A DNA stretch of 64,000 nt from Brucella tritici (lineage in GTDB: Bacteria > Pseudomonadota > Alphaproteobacteria > Rhizobiales > Rhizobiaceae). The DNA lies in contig NZ_CADEAR010000004.1 of NCBI RefSeq assembly GCF_902825325.1, positions 248,001-312,000 of the forward strand, in the 5' to 3' direction. The notes below the pieces were generated by a model, which ran no database searches, was not told the DNA's origin, and saw nothing but the letters and a program-made list of their open reading frames with translations. Shown piece by piece: positions 19,628-30,446 of this stretch (the first letter of the stretch is position 1; every line of letters begins with the position of its first letter). A program made the position numbers and the translations under genes.

Positions 19628-20411
19628 CAAACAAAACGACATTTCCGGGGAGCTGGCGCTTCTGCGTGATGCTGCGCGTGAAGCCGGACGTATCGCGATG
19701 CGCTACTTCGGTCGTTCTCCGGAAGTCTGGCTGAAGGATGGTTCATCGCCCGTCAGTGAAGCCGACCTGGCTGTTGACCGCTATCTGAAGGATGTCCTTT
19801 TGAAAGCGCGGCCGGATTATGGCTGGATATCTGAAGAGACCGTTGATGAACGAGTGGCTCAAAAACGTAGCCGCGCCTTTGTCGTCGATCCGATTGACGG
19901 CACCCGTGCCTATATTGCAGGACAGGATCAATGGTGTGTTAGCATAGCCATTGTTGAAAAGGGCCGCCCGTTGGCCGGCGTCCTGGAGTGTCCAGCGCGT
20001 ACAGAACTTATCGAGGCTGGTAAAGGCATCGGCGCTTCGCAAAATGGTGCTGCCATTCATGTCAAGTTACCGTCGTCAGGTGAACAAGTCACCATCGCAT
20101 CAGCCCGCAACATGGTGACGGCACTCTCGGAAAGCTGGCGGGACCGTGCAAAGGTTCACCCCTATGTTCCCTCTCTCGCTTACCGTATTGCGATGGTGGC
20201 ACGCGGAGATATAGCAGGCACCTTCATTCGGCCAAATTCGCATGATTGGGATCTGGCAGCAGCTGATCTGATCCTGAGTGAGTCGGGCGGGGCAATCCTG
20301 ACAAGCGATGCCTTGCCGATCACATATGGTGGTCCGACGTTGAGCCATGGTGCTCTCGTTGCCGCCAGCGGGGACCTTCTGCAAGAAATGTTGAGTGTTG
20401 TCGCGGGCTGA
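19614..20411 (+). CDS. 3'(2'),5'-bisphosphate nucleotidase CysQ-like / inositol monophosphatase family
   Basis: This 265-residue phosphatase of the lithium-sensitive family carries the metal-binding motifs EE (WISEETVDE), DPIDGTRAY and SHDWDLAAADLI. CysQ-type members hydrolyse PAP to AMP, but inositol or histidinol phosphate activity cannot be excluded from motifs. The TTG start at 19614 lies inside the tldE end (14-base overlap) with AAGG eight bases upstream, so translation is coupled. Confidence 0.85.
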   Translation: MPETDKQNDISGELALLRDAAREAGRIAMRYFGRSPEVWLKDGSSPVSEADLAVDRYLKDVLLKARPDYGWISEETVDERVAQKRSRAFVVDPIDGTRAYIAGQDQWCVSIAIVEKGRPLAGVLECPARTELIEAGKGIGASQNGAAIHVKLPSSGEQVTIASARNMVTALSESWRDRAKVHPYVPSLAYRIAMVARGDIAGTFIRPNSHDWDLAAADLILSESGGAILTSDALPITYGGPTLSHGALVAASGDLLQEMLSVVAG

Positions 20412-20460
20412 CCCTTGGGTTAATCATGCCGCGAACCAAATTTGTTCAGGGATAATTGTC

Positions 20461-20712
20461 ATGAGCGTCGAAGGCGACAAAAAGCAGCTTCTTCATCTGG
20501 TGTTCGGCGGTGAGCTGAAAAAGCTCGGTACTGTTGAGTTTCGCGATCTTGAGAACGTCGATATCGTTGGCATCTACCCGGATTACGAGTCGGCCAAGAC
20601 GGCGTGGAAGTCGAAAGCCCAGCAAACCGTGGACAATGCTCATATGCGTTATTTTATCGTGCACCTGCATCGGTTGCTCGATCCTGAAGGCATAACGCTG
20701 AAGGCGGATTGA
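20461..20712 (+). CDS. DUF4170 domain protein
   Basis: This small 83-residue acidic/basic soluble protein reads LVFGGELKKLGTVEFRDLENVDIVG, then YESAKTAWKSKAQ and a YFIVHLHRLLDP ending, which matches DUF4170, a family found in alphaproteobacteria. The function is unknown. It lies between a CysQ-like gene and a DUF374 acyltransferase-like gene in the lipid A/Kdo operon, and its stop overlaps the next start. A role as accessory factor of envelope lipid synthesis is only suggested by this position. Confidence 0.85.
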   Translation: MSVEGDKKQLLHLVFGGELKKLGTVEFRDLENVDIVGIYPDYESAKTAWKSKAQQTVDNAHMRYFIVHLHRLLDPEGITLKAD

Positions 20713-21515
20713 GCAGTTTGCCTGCTCCCGGCCGGTATCGGATGCAAAGCGGAGATAGCCCGGGTCGGACCACCGGGCATAAGAAGCAAGGGTTCGCGAA
20801 ACGCCTCTGGCGGCGTATTCGCGGGCCGTTGGCGCAGTCTGCCGTGGTTAAAGCCATACTGGTCTGGCTGATCACTACCTATTTCAAGTTCGTCTACAGC
20901 ACCAATTCGCGTCTGAAAGAATCAGCTGACCCTCAAGCACTGGTTGGCAAGGACGATCCTTTCATCGTGACGTTCTGGCACGGGCAACATCTCATGGGAC
21001 CGTTCATCTGCCCTAAAGGAATTGAACTGGTTGCCATGTTCTCGAGAAGTGCCGATGCGGAGTTGAATGCTCGTGTTGCGGAAAAACTCGGATTATTGAC
21101 GGTACGAGGTTCCGGAGGACGAGGTTCTCGCTCCAAGCCGGAAAAAGGTGGGGCGCGCGCGCTTCTGACATTGAAGAATGCGCTAAAGAAAGGCCAGTCG
21201 GCGTCGATAATTGCAGACATTGCTCATGGCAAGGCGCGTGAAGCCGGAGAAGGTATCATTTTATTGGCGAAATTGTCCGGTCGTCCGATAATACCGGTTG
21301 CTTATGCTTTCTCACGGAACCATGTTTTGGAAAAGTCCTGGGACAAGACGGCGATTCCGCTGCCCTTTGGGCGTTCGATTATCGTGCGCGGCGACAATGT
21401 AAGGGTCGACGCGGATGCCGATGAAACGCAATTGGAAGAAAAACGCATGGAGCTAACGCGCCAACTCAACGACGCGACCGCCAAGGCCTATGCCGCGTTG
21501 GAGAAAGCGAAATGA
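20709..21515 (+). CDS. DUF374 lysophospholipid acyltransferase-like protein
   Basis: The 268-residue product has one hydrophobic segment near residue 50 (AILVWLITTYFKFVYS) and the DUF374 core: FWHGQHLMG, MFSRSADAELNARV, VRGSGGRGS and the stretch PIIPVAYAFSRN. This family is related to lipid acyltransferases and is usually found next to waaA. TTG at 20709 overlaps the DUF4170 stop by four bases and has AAGG upstream; ATG at 20742 is an alternative. It is probably a membrane-associated lipid A/lipopolysaccharide acyl transferase, though the substrate is not known. Confidence 0.85.
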   Translation: MSSLPAPGRYRMQSGDSPGRTTGHKKQGFAKRLWRRIRGPLAQSAVVKAILVWLITTYFKFVYSTNSRLKESADPQALVGKDDPFIVTFWHGQHLMGPFICPKGIELVAMFSRSADAELNARVAEKLGLLTVRGSGGRGSRSKPEKGGARALLTLKNALKKGQSASIIADIAHGKAREAGEGIILLAKLSGRPIIPVAYAFSRNHVLEKSWDKTAIPLPFGRSIIVRGDNVRVDADADETQLEEKRMELTRQLNDATAKAYAALEKAK

Positions 21516-22852
21516 GCGAACGCTGGGCGCGCAATATGTTGGCTGCCTACCGCGCACTCGGCTCTGCGGCCTACCCTTTTATGGGGCCTTACATCGCTTA
21601 TCGTGCATCGCGCGGCAAGGAAGAGCGTATGCGCCGCGGCGAGCGCTACGGCAAATCCGCCATCGCACGCCCGCAGGGACCGGTAATCTGGGCCCACGCG
21701 GCAAGCGTGGGTGAAACTGTTGCGATTACGCCATTGATTGAGCGGATTGCCGCAACGGGTATTCATATCGTGTTGACGACAGGTACTGTGACGTCGGCAA
21801 AAGTTGTAGCGGATCAGTTGGGTAGCAAGGTTATTCATCAATATGCGCCGCTGGATTTGCAACCAGCGGTCAACAAGTTTCTCAACCATTGGAAACCTGA
21901 TCTTGCCATTGGTTGTGAGTCCGAAGTCTGGCCTGCAACCGTACTTTCGCTTGGCAGTCGCCATACGCCGCAGGTTCTGGTCAATGGGCGCATGTCTGAC
22001 CGCTCCTTCGCTGCCTGGCAGAAAAGACCGGCACTGGCCGAAGCGCTCTTTGAAAATTTCGCCTATGTGGTTGCACAGTCGGAACTTGATGCAGATCGCT
22101 TTCGGACGCTGGGAGCGCGACCGGTCAGTGTTTCAGGGAATCTCAAGGTCGATACGAATCCTCCGCCAGCCGATCCGCAGGCTCTGGCCGCGTTGCAACG
22201 CCAGATCGGTGGACGGCGGACATGGGCCGCAATTTCTACCCATGACGGTGAAGAAGCGATCACGGCGGAAGTTCATCAGATGCTGAAAGTACGCTATCCT
22301 CATCTCATCACGATTATTGTTCCGCGTCATCCGGATCGCGCTCCGGCCATTGAGGCTATGCTGGTGGAAAAAGGGCTCAAGGTTGCGCGTCGCAGCGCTA
22401 ATGAGCCGATTGAAGCCGATACCGATATCCTGCTGGGAGACACTATCGGGGAGATGGGGCTTTACCTCCAACTGACTGAAATAGCCTTTATTGGCAATTC
22501 GCTGACCAAGGAAGGCGGACACAACCCGCTGGAACCGGCGATGATGGGGACTGCCGTGCTAACTGGACGGAATGTCCAGAATTTCCGTGAGTCCTTTCAG
22601 CGTCTCATCAAGAATGGTGGCGCGCGCATTGTGAAGGATCGCAATATGCTCGCGGGCGCGATCAATTTCCTGTTCAACAATCCTCAGCATCTCCGTGCCA
22701 TGATCAATGCAGGAGTGAGCACGGTCAGGGATATGCGCGGTGCACTGGACCGTACACTTGTCGCACTCGAGCCGTTTATCCAGCCCTTGATCCTGCAGGC
22801 ACAGTTACCTGGCAATCGCAATGAGGCTGCCTATCAGACGGGCGGTCACTGA
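21512..22852 (+). CDS. waaA: 3-deoxy-D-manno-octulosonic acid (Kdo) transferase
   Basis: The 446-residue GT30 glycosyltransferase adds Kdo to lipid IVA at the cytoplasmic face of the inner membrane. Recognisable parts are the catalytic-base region HAASVGE near residue 67, ESEVWP, SGNLKVD and GHNPLEPA near residue 335. Its start overlaps the DUF374 stop by four bases (ATGA), and it is followed two bases later by lpxK, the enzyme just before it in the lipid A pathway. Confidence 0.95.
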   Translation: MSERWARNMLAAYRALGSAAYPFMGPYIAYRASRGKEERMRRGERYGKSAIARPQGPVIWAHAASVGETVAITPLIERIAATGIHIVLTTGTVTSAKVVADQLGSKVIHQYAPLDLQPAVNKFLNHWKPDLAIGCESEVWPATVLSLGSRHTPQVLVNGRMSDRSFAAWQKRPALAEALFENFAYVVAQSELDADRFRTLGARPVSVSGNLKVDTNPPPADPQALAALQRQIGGRRTWAAISTHDGEEAITAEVHQMLKVRYPHLITIIVPRHPDRAPAIEAMLVEKGLKVARRSANEPIEADTDILLGDTIGEMGLYLQLTEIAFIGNSLTKEGGHNPLEPAMMGTAVLTGRNVQNFRESFQRLIKNGGARIVKDRNMLAGAINFLFNNPQHLRAMINAGVSTVRDMRGALDRTLVALEPFIQPLILQAQLPGNRNEAAYQTGGH

Positions 22853-22854
22853 GC

Positions 22855-23880
22855 ATGGTGAGTGAAGCGCCGCCTTTCTGGTGGGAAAAACCTGACTGGC
22901 GCGCTTTGTCTTTGGCGCCTGCTGCCTGGCTCTACGGAGTGGTGGCAGGGCGTCGACTTTTGAAAGCGGAACCACCAAAAATTTCTCTGCCGGTCCTTTG
23001 TGTGGGCAATTTCACCGTAGGCGGAGCGGGAAAAACGCCGACCGCGATTGCTTTCGCTGCTGGCGCAAAGGCACGAGGCCTAAACCCCGGCATCGTGTCA
23101 CGCGGCTATGGCGGCGCTTACAAGGGACTACACGTTGTTGATCCCGCGCACGACAGTGCGCGTTATGTCGGGGATGAGCCACTCCTGCTGGCACGTCATG
23201 CCTCGGTGACTCTTTGTCCTGATCGGCTAAAGGCGGCTCGCCATTTACAGACGCTCGGTTGCGATTTCATCGTCATGGATGACGGTTTCCAGAGTGCGCG
23301 GCTTTTTGCCGATTTTTCGCTGCTGGTTGTGGATGCCGTGCGTGGTATTGGCAATGGAAAGGTCATACCGGCAGGTCCCCTGCGTGCTCCGCTAACAGAC
23401 CAGATGCGTAAGACCGACGCTTTGCTGCGTATAGGCAAGGGCGATGGTGCTGATTTCGTCATCCGTCAAGCGGCACGGGCTGGTCGGCCGATATATGAAG
23501 CGCAGCTTGAACCCTCGTCGTCCGCTCCGGTAGCGGGCAATCGATGGCTCGCATTTGCGGGTATAGGCAATCCAGAAAAATTCTATGCAAGTGTTGCACA
23601 GGCAGGCGGTGAGATTGTGGAGGCGCGCTCGTTCCCCGATCATCACAGTTTTGAAGCGGATGATATTCGCAACCTGATGGACACAGCTCGCCGTCAGGGA
23701 TTGGGATTGATTACAACAGCCAAGGATCAGGTGCGTCTGGCAACGATGATTGGCGTTCCTGCCGGCTTTCTGGCAAAACTCGCGGTTCTCGATGTCGATC
23801 TCAAATTTGACCGCAACGACGGGCTTGACCACATTCTGGATACAGTCATCGAACGTTTCAAAAGCCGTGTTGCGAGCTAA
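22855..23880 (+). CDS. lpxK: Tetraacyldisaccharide 4'-kinase
   Basis: The 341-residue membrane-associated kinase phosphorylates the lipid A disaccharide at the 4' position. It has the P-loop GGAGKTPTAIAF near residue 58, the family motifs ISRGYGG-like VSRGYGGAYKG, DEPLLLAR and MDDGFQ, and the AGPLR stretch. It closes the tldE-lpxK operon and converges on the DUF2093 gene with only two bases between stop codons. Confidence 0.95.
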   Translation: MVSEAPPFWWEKPDWRALSLAPAAWLYGVVAGRRLLKAEPPKISLPVLCVGNFTVGGAGKTPTAIAFAAGAKARGLNPGIVSRGYGGAYKGLHVVDPAHDSARYVGDEPLLLARHASVTLCPDRLKAARHLQTLGCDFIVMDDGFQSARLFADFSLLVVDAVRGIGNGKVIPAGPLRAPLTDQMRKTDALLRIGKGDGADFVIRQAARAGRPIYEAQLEPSSSAPVAGNRWLAFAGIGNPEKFYASVAQAGGEIVEARSFPDHHSFEADDIRNLMDTARRQGLGLITTAKDQVRLATMIGVPAGFLAKLAVLDVDLKFDRNDGLDHILDTVIERFKSRVAS

Positions 23881-23882
23881 TT

Positions 23883-24119
23883 TTAAGCCTTCTTGCGGCT
23901 ACGTAGTTCAGGATTGACTTCCAACTCACGCTCAAAAGAAATCAGGCCGGTTGCGTAGGGTTCCTGCCGCGCAACGCTCCAATATTTGAGTTCATCGAGC
24001 GGGATATGGGCGCCGGTCACTGCGCACGCGACATAGGCTCCGTGTCTGACGATCTCATAATCACCGTCAAGATAACGCAGAACAGCTTCGGAGGAGCGGG
24101 GCGATTCAAATTTATTCAT
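23883..24119 (-). CDS. DUF2093 domain protein
   Basis: This 78-residue soluble protein has the DUF2093 pattern: a YLDGDYEIVRHGAYV core followed by AVTGAHIPLDELKYWSV and a basic tail. The family is restricted to alphaproteobacteria and has no known function. The ATG at 24119 has AAAGG upstream. It lies just downstream of mutL on the same strand. Confidence 0.85.
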   Translation of the reverse strand: MNKFESPRSSEAVLRYLDGDYEIVRHGAYVACAVTGAHIPLDELKYWSVARQEPYATGLISFERELEVNPELRSRKKA

Positions 24120-24203
24120 GTGTCTAATACCTTTGTGGCTGACTCTAGCAAGTGCCGTGCGTTGCGTCCAGCAGTACCGGCATCTTGCTTGGTCGTAATT
24201 CTA

Positions 24204-26084
24204 TCAACGCCTGCCAAAAAGCCGTTCGATATCTGTCAGTTTCAATTCGATGTAAGTCGGGCGACCGTGGTTACATGTGCCTGAACCGGGGGTGGCTTCC
24301 ATTTCCCGCAGAAGTGCATTCATTTCTTCAGGCTTCAACCGCCGTCCCGAGCGAACGGAGCCATGACAGGCCATGGTTGCGGCCACATGGTTCAACATGG
24401 CCTTCAATCCCTCGGATGTATCGTGTTCCGCAATCTCATCCGAAAGATCGCGGATCAGCTGCTGTACATTCATTTCTCCGAGCATTGCAGGCGTTTCACG
24501 CACAGCAATGGCACCTGGCCCAAATTGTTCGATGCCGAGGCCAAAGCGTGAAAGCGTTTCTGCGTGGGTTGCCAGCCGCTCGGCATCTTCTTCCGGTAAA
24601 TCCACGATTTCAGGGATAAGCAGCATTTGTCCCGGTATCGGGCGAGAGTGCAGGGCGTTTTTCAACGCTTCATAAACAAGGCGTTCGTGAGCCGCATGCT
24701 GATCTACAATAACGAGACTGTCTTCCGTCTGCGCAACAATATAATTCGAGTGGATTTGTGCGCGGGCCGCACCAAGCGGCTTCTGCTGGAGTTCCACCGG
24801 CACTTCGTCAAGCGTCGCCCGCGCGTCCGCTGCAAGAACATTGACGGTGGTGAGCGTCGCCTGGTCACTTTCCTGAAAGGAGGGTGCCACTCCCAAGTCC
24901 AGCGGCCGATGCGCCGGATGCGCAGTCTGCGGCGACCATTCGTTTCTCGGGGCTGAAGGCGCAGGGCGCCAGTTTCCTGATGCATAACCAGCCGAAGGAG
25001 GCCGCGATGTAAATGATGGCGTGGCTGGCTGGAACCCTTCTGCGCGGAAAGCTTGCAGCATGGCATCGGCACCGCTGGTTGCAGGCCGAATGCCCGACTG
25101 CGCCAGTGCCTGTTTGATTGCGCCAACAATCAGTCCACGCACGAGACCCGGATCACGGAAACGCACGTCAGCCTTGGCCGGATGCACATTAACGTCGACC
25201 AGTGCAGGGTCCAGCGTCAGAAACAATACGGCAACCGGATGGCGATCACGGGCCATGACATCCGCATAAGCTCCGCGCAATGCGCCGAAAAGCTGTTTGT
25301 CACGCACCGGGCGCCCGTTCACATAAGCGAACTGATGCAGGGCATTGCCGCGATTATGGGAGGGAATGCCCACAAACCCGGCCAGGCGCACGCCGTCACG
25401 CTCGGCGTCGATGGCGAGCGCATTTTCGCCGAACTCTTTTCCGAGTATTTGGTTGATGCGCTCGAGCGTTGCCTCTGCGCCGCTACCGGTTGCGGATAAC
25501 TCCAGTGGTGTCCGGTCGGTGCCTGCAAGCGAAAAGCGGACATGCGGAAAGGCAATTGCGATGCGCTTGACGACATCGGTTATCGCTGAAGCTTCCGCGC
25601 GGTCCGTCTTCATGAACTTTAGACGGGCAGGGGTCGCGTAGAAAAGATCGCGGACCTCGGCAATCGTCCCGCGATTGAGCGCGGAAGGACGGGGACCGTC
25701 GAGATGTCCGCCGGAAACCGATACTTCAAAGCCGGAGTCTGCGTCCTGCGGACGAGATTTGAGGGTCAGTTTTGCGACCGAGCCAATAGATGGCAGAGCT
25801 TCCCCACGAAATCCCAGTGCGCGAATATCGTGCACATCATCGGAAAGCTTGGAAGTACAGTGGCGGGAAACTGCCAATGGAAGCTCATCGATCGGGATTC
25901 CCGAACCATTATCCGTCACCCGCAACAAAGTCTTGCCACCACCACCTGTCACGACCTCAATGCGGGTCGCGCCAGCGTCGATTGCATTCTCGACAAGTTC
26001 CTTGATAACGCTGGCGGGGCGTTCGATGACTTCACCCGCCGCGATCTGATTGATGATGGTTTCGCTTAAGTGTCGAATGGGCAT
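24204..26084 (-). CDS. mutL: DNA mismatch repair protein MutL
   Basis: The 626-residue GHKL ATPase couples mismatch recognition by MutS to strand excision. The N-terminal motifs are [17 protein letters not shown] and [14 protein letters not shown] proline/alanine-rich linker (about residues 340-430) joins the C-terminal dimerisation domain. That domain carries the endonuclease motif [12 protein letters not shown] together with ACHGSVRSG and CNHGRPT metal-site motifs, so this is the nicking type of MutL, as in bacteria without MutH. Two dyads lie upstream at 26089-26180. Confidence 0.96.
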   Translation of the reverse strand: MPIRHLSETIINQIAAGEVIERPASVIKELVENAIDAGATRIEVVTGGGGKTLLRVTDNGSGIPIDELPLAVSRHCTSKLSDDVHDIRALGFRGEALPSIGSVAKLTLKSRPQDADSGFEVSVSGGHLDGPRPSALNRGTIAEVRDLFYATPARLKFMKTDRAEASAITDVVKRIAIAFPHVRFSLAGTDRTPLELSATGSGAEATLERINQILGKEFGENALAIDAERDGVRLAGFVGIPSHNRGNALHQFAYVNGRPVRDKQLFGALRGAYADVMARDRHPVAVLFLTLDPALVDVNVHPAKADVRFRDPGLVRGLIVGAIKQALAQSGIRPATSGADAMLQAFRAEGFQPATPSFTSRPPSAGYASGNWRPAPSAPRNEWSPQTAHPAHRPLDLGVAPSFQESDQATLTTVNVLAADARATLDEVPVELQQKPLGAARAQIHSNYIVAQTEDSLVIVDQHAAHERLVYEALKNALHSRPIPGQMLLIPEIVDLPEEDAERLATHAETLSRFGLGIEQFGPGAIAVRETPAMLGEMNVQQLIRDLSDEIAEHDTSEGLKAMLNHVAATMACHGSVRSGRRLKPEEMNALLREMEATPGSGTCNHGRPTYIELKLTDIERLFGRR

Positions 26085-26088
26085 GGTT

Positions 26089-26135
26089 GGACTATAGAAG
26101 GATTCGCTTCTGTAAAGAACATGCTTCTATAGTCC
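26089..26135. repeat. Perfect 12-bp inverted repeat upstream of mutL
   Basis: GGACTATAGAAG (26089-26100) and CTTCTATAGTCC (26124-26135) are exact inverse complements with 23 bases between them. The repeat ends five bases from the mutL start codon, so it lies in the leader or promoter. It could be an operator, a leader hairpin covering the start, or an element remnant. Confidence 0.6.
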
Positions 26136-26150
26136 GGCCAGACCGCCTTT

Positions 26151-26180
26151 TGTGCATTCACGGATGCTGTTGAATACACA
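26151..26180. repeat. 10-bp dyad between the P1 peptidase gene and mutL
   Basis: TGTGCATTCA pairs with TGAATACACA (one G-U) around a ten-base loop. It lies 22 bases downstream of the P1 peptidase stop. No T-run follows on the minus strand, so it is not a standard terminator. Confidence 0.4.
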
Positions 26181-26202
26181 ATGTTGTCTGCAGATAATCG
26201 CC

Positions 26203-27294
26203 TTATTGCGGGGCATAATCCTTATGTGCTGGCAAATTCAAATCCTTAAGGCTGTCTGCATTGACAACTGCACGTGCCACGGCTTCTGCCATAACAGTCG
26301 CTGCAATTGCTCCAATCGCAGTTACATCGGCTTCCACACCCTTCGCCTTGCCTGTGGAAAGTGCGAAGACCGTGTCACCGTCCCACATTGTATGGATTGG
26401 GTTGATCGTGCGTGCAAAGCCATCATGCGCCATGCCCGCAATCTTTTTCAGCTGAGCCTTGTCGAACGGGACGTTGGTCGCTATTGCGCCAATCGTTGTG
26501 TTGGCGCCTCCCGACTTGACCACACCGTGGCCCTGCATGATGGCGGACATGGTATCACGGAAGCCCTTGCCGTCCTCTGTCCTTGCACCAGCCAGAATCT
26601 GGCGTGAGTTCGGTGCATAGACATCACCGACAGCATTGACGGCAACGATTGCGCCGACAACGATTTCGGTGCCTGGCACCTTGTAACTGGCTGTGCCTAG
26701 CCCGCCCTTCATGGCGTAATCCATGCCGAACATCTTGCCGACAGTCGCGCCTGCACCAGCACCGATATTGCCTTCGCCGGAAGCTTCGGCCTTTGCGGCC
26801 TTGCATGCCAGATAGCCGGCTTCTTCATCGGGGCGCACCGAAAAATCTCCGACACCGAGATCCATCAGGATTGCTGCCGGTACAATCGGAACGACGCCTT
26901 TGCCGATCTTGAAACCGAGATTGTTTTCTTCGAGATAACGCATGACACCGGTTGCAGCCGCCAGACCATAGGCACTGCCGCCGGAAAGCAGGATGGCCTG
27001 AACCTGCTGCACATAATTGATCGGATCGAGCAGATCAGTTTCGCGCGTACCAGGGGCTGAACCGCGCACGTCGACACCCGCAGAAGCGCCGTCCTCGCAT
27101 AGAAGGACGGTGCAGCCGGTCGGACGTTTTGTCAGTGTGTGGTGTCCCAGCTTGATTCCGGGTACATCCGTGATGCTTCCACCCAAAAGTTCCAGCATAT
27201 TCGCTCCTCCCTCAGTAGCTGCCGATGCGGCATTGACGACAAAGGGCATTGCCCCAAGTCCCGCAAGCGACTTGGTAAATGTTCTGCGGTCCAT
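26203..27294 (-). CDS. P1 family peptidase (DmpA/BapA-like aminopeptidase)
   Basis: The 363-residue product begins with a twin-arginine signal (DRRTFTKSL, then a hydrophobic stretch ending in AASAA), so it is probably exported folded to the periplasm. The family is self-processing N-terminal-nucleophile aminopeptidases. The conserved stretch GGANTTIGAIATN contains the likely processing site and threonine nucleophile, and GGSAYGLAAATGV and the DLGVGDFSVRPD region are typical. It lies 26 bases downstream of the ClC gene with AGGAGAAAA before the start, so they are probably co-transcribed. Confidence 0.88.
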   Translation of the reverse strand: MDRRTFTKSLAGLGAMPFVVNAASAATEGGANMLELLGGSITDVPGIKLGHHTLTKRPTGCTVLLCEDGASAGVDVRGSAPGTRETDLLDPINYVQQVQAILLSGGSAYGLAAATGVMRYLEENNLGFKIGKGVVPIVPAAILMDLGVGDFSVRPDEEAGYLACKAAKAEASGEGNIGAGAGATVGKMFGMDYAMKGGLGTASYKVPGTEIVVGAIVAVNAVGDVYAPNSRQILAGARTEDGKGFRDTMSAIMQGHGVVKSGGANTTIGAIATNVPFDKAQLKKIAGMAHDGFARTINPIHTMWDGDTVFALSTGKAKGVEADVTAIGAIAATVMAEAVARAVVNADSLKDLNLPAHKDYAPQ

Positions 27295-27320
27295 GAACAG
27301 TTTTCTCCTCCATTTTTGCT

Positions 27321-28622
27321 CTATTGAGAGAGCGTATTCTTTTCGCGTGCCCGGCGCTGGCGCAGAACGTCGGCCACATAGTCACGTGACAGGGCATGAT
27401 AGAGTGGCTCGTGAGAAATCAACCGCGCAGTGCCATAGCCAAGCATTGATGCACACATGAGTGGAATGACATTGTTATGATTGCCGGTCATTTCCAGAAT
27501 GATGACGAATGCCGTCATGGGCGCTTGCACGACACCGGCAAAATATCCCGCCATGCCGAGAACGGCAGCAAGGCTGGCGCTGGTTCCAAGAACAAGGCCG
27601 ATTGTGCTGCCCAATCCCGCGCCGACCGATAAAGACGGCGCAAATATCCCACCCGGTATTCCCGAAATCATGGAGAGGAGCCCGGCAAGAAACTTCGCGA
27701 TAAAGTAGAGAGGCGGAAGAGCCAGCCCTTCGACAGCGCTCCGTGCCTGATCGTAGCCTGCACCGAAGGTCGATCCGCCGGATGCAATGCCGATGATTGC
27801 GACGAGGAGGCCGCAAATTCCTGCGAAAAGCACGGCATTGCGAAGTGGGGCTTTTTGAACACGACGTCGCGCGCGGCGTCCCAGTTCCAGTGCGAGCGCA
27901 CTAAAGGCTGCCCCGAATGCTCCGCCGATTATACCGCACGCAATAACCAAAACCCAATCCTTGCCGGTCGAAGCCGTAACGGTGGTCAGTCCGAAGTAAT
28001 TATAGTTTCCAACAAGACCAAGCGAGGCGAGACCAGCGAGAATGACAGCGGACAGCACAAGGCCGTTGGTTCGGGCCGCGTAGGCGCGTCCCATCTCCTC
28101 GATCGCGAACACGACACCCGCCAGAGGTGTATTGAATGCTGCGGCGATACCTGCAGCAGAGCCTGCAAGGATGAGGCCGCGTGCCTGCTCCATGCCACCG
28201 AAACGCGCAGACTGCATCATGATGGATGCGCCAATCTGCACTGTCGGGCCCTCGCGTCCGATGGAAGCACCGCTAAAAAGCCCTGCGAGAGTGAGAACGA
28301 TTTTCCCGATTGCGGTCTTGAGCGAAAGCAGAAGAGTTCGATCTTCATGATCGTGCAAGTGGCGTGCGGCAATTGCTTGCGGAATGCCACTGCCTCCAGA
28401 ATTTGGAAACCAGGATAAGGCAATCCAGGAACAGGCCATAAACCCGACCGGTGTGATAAGCAGGGGGAGCCATGCCCGCCAACTGTTTCCACTTGTTAGT
28501 GTCTTGAACCAATCCTGCGCAATGTCAGCGGCTTCTGCAAAGCAGACGCTGATAAGACCGATGGCCAATGCGCCGCACCAGAAGACCAGCCGTGGTTTCC
28601 AGACATGCGGCGACATCCACAT
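27321..28622 (-). CDS. ClC family chloride channel/transporter
   Basis: The protein of about 433 residues is hydrophobic throughout. It has the three ClC selectivity signatures: GSGIPQAIA, GREGPTVQIG (with the gating glutamate) and GGIFAPSLSVGAG. It lacks C-terminal CBS domains. Bacterial ClC proteins of this type are usually Cl-/H+ exchangers acting in acid resistance. I chose ATG at 28622; an open extension to 28727 has a ribosome site too close to its TTG. Confidence 0.9.
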   Translation of the reverse strand: MWMSPHVWKPRLVFWCGALAIGLISVCFAEAADIAQDWFKTLTSGNSWRAWLPLLITPVGFMACSWIALSWFPNSGGSGIPQAIAARHLHDHEDRTLLLSLKTAIGKIVLTLAGLFSGASIGREGPTVQIGASIMMQSARFGGMEQARGLILAGSAAGIAAAFNTPLAGVVFAIEEMGRAYAARTNGLVLSAVILAGLASLGLVGNYNYFGLTTVTASTGKDWVLVIACGIIGGAFGAAFSALALELGRRARRRVQKAPLRNAVLFAGICGLLVAIIGIASGGSTFGAGYDQARSAVEGLALPPLYFIAKFLAGLLSMISGIPGGIFAPSLSVGAGLGSTIGLVLGTSASLAAVLGMAGYFAGVVQAPMTAFVIILEMTGNHNNVIPLMCASMLGYGTARLISHEPLYHALSRDYVADVLRQRRAREKNTLSQ

Positions 28623-28780
28623 GGCTTTTGACCGTCTGACAAGCGGAACGCGTCTATAGGATTTTCTCACTTTGCCCCTGCAAATCTGCTGCTGCCCGTT
28701 TTCGACGTACAGAGATTTATCACGCAAATCCTTATCGGTAACTGAAACTTGTCAGCAAAAGGCTTTCCATTTGGTCATAA

Positions 28781-30388
<1,608 letters not shown>

Positions 30389-30409
30389 TTCATTAGATTT
30401 CACGAATGG

Positions 30410-30440
30410 AAAAAGGCGACTCGATTGAAGCCGCCTTTTT
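30410..30440. terminator. Terminator between guaB and the cytochrome c gene
   Basis: AAAAAGGCG (30410-30418) pairs with CGCCTTTTT (30432-30440), with A and T runs on the outer sides. It can serve both convergent transcripts. Confidence 0.8.
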
Positions 30441-30446
30441 TTATCT

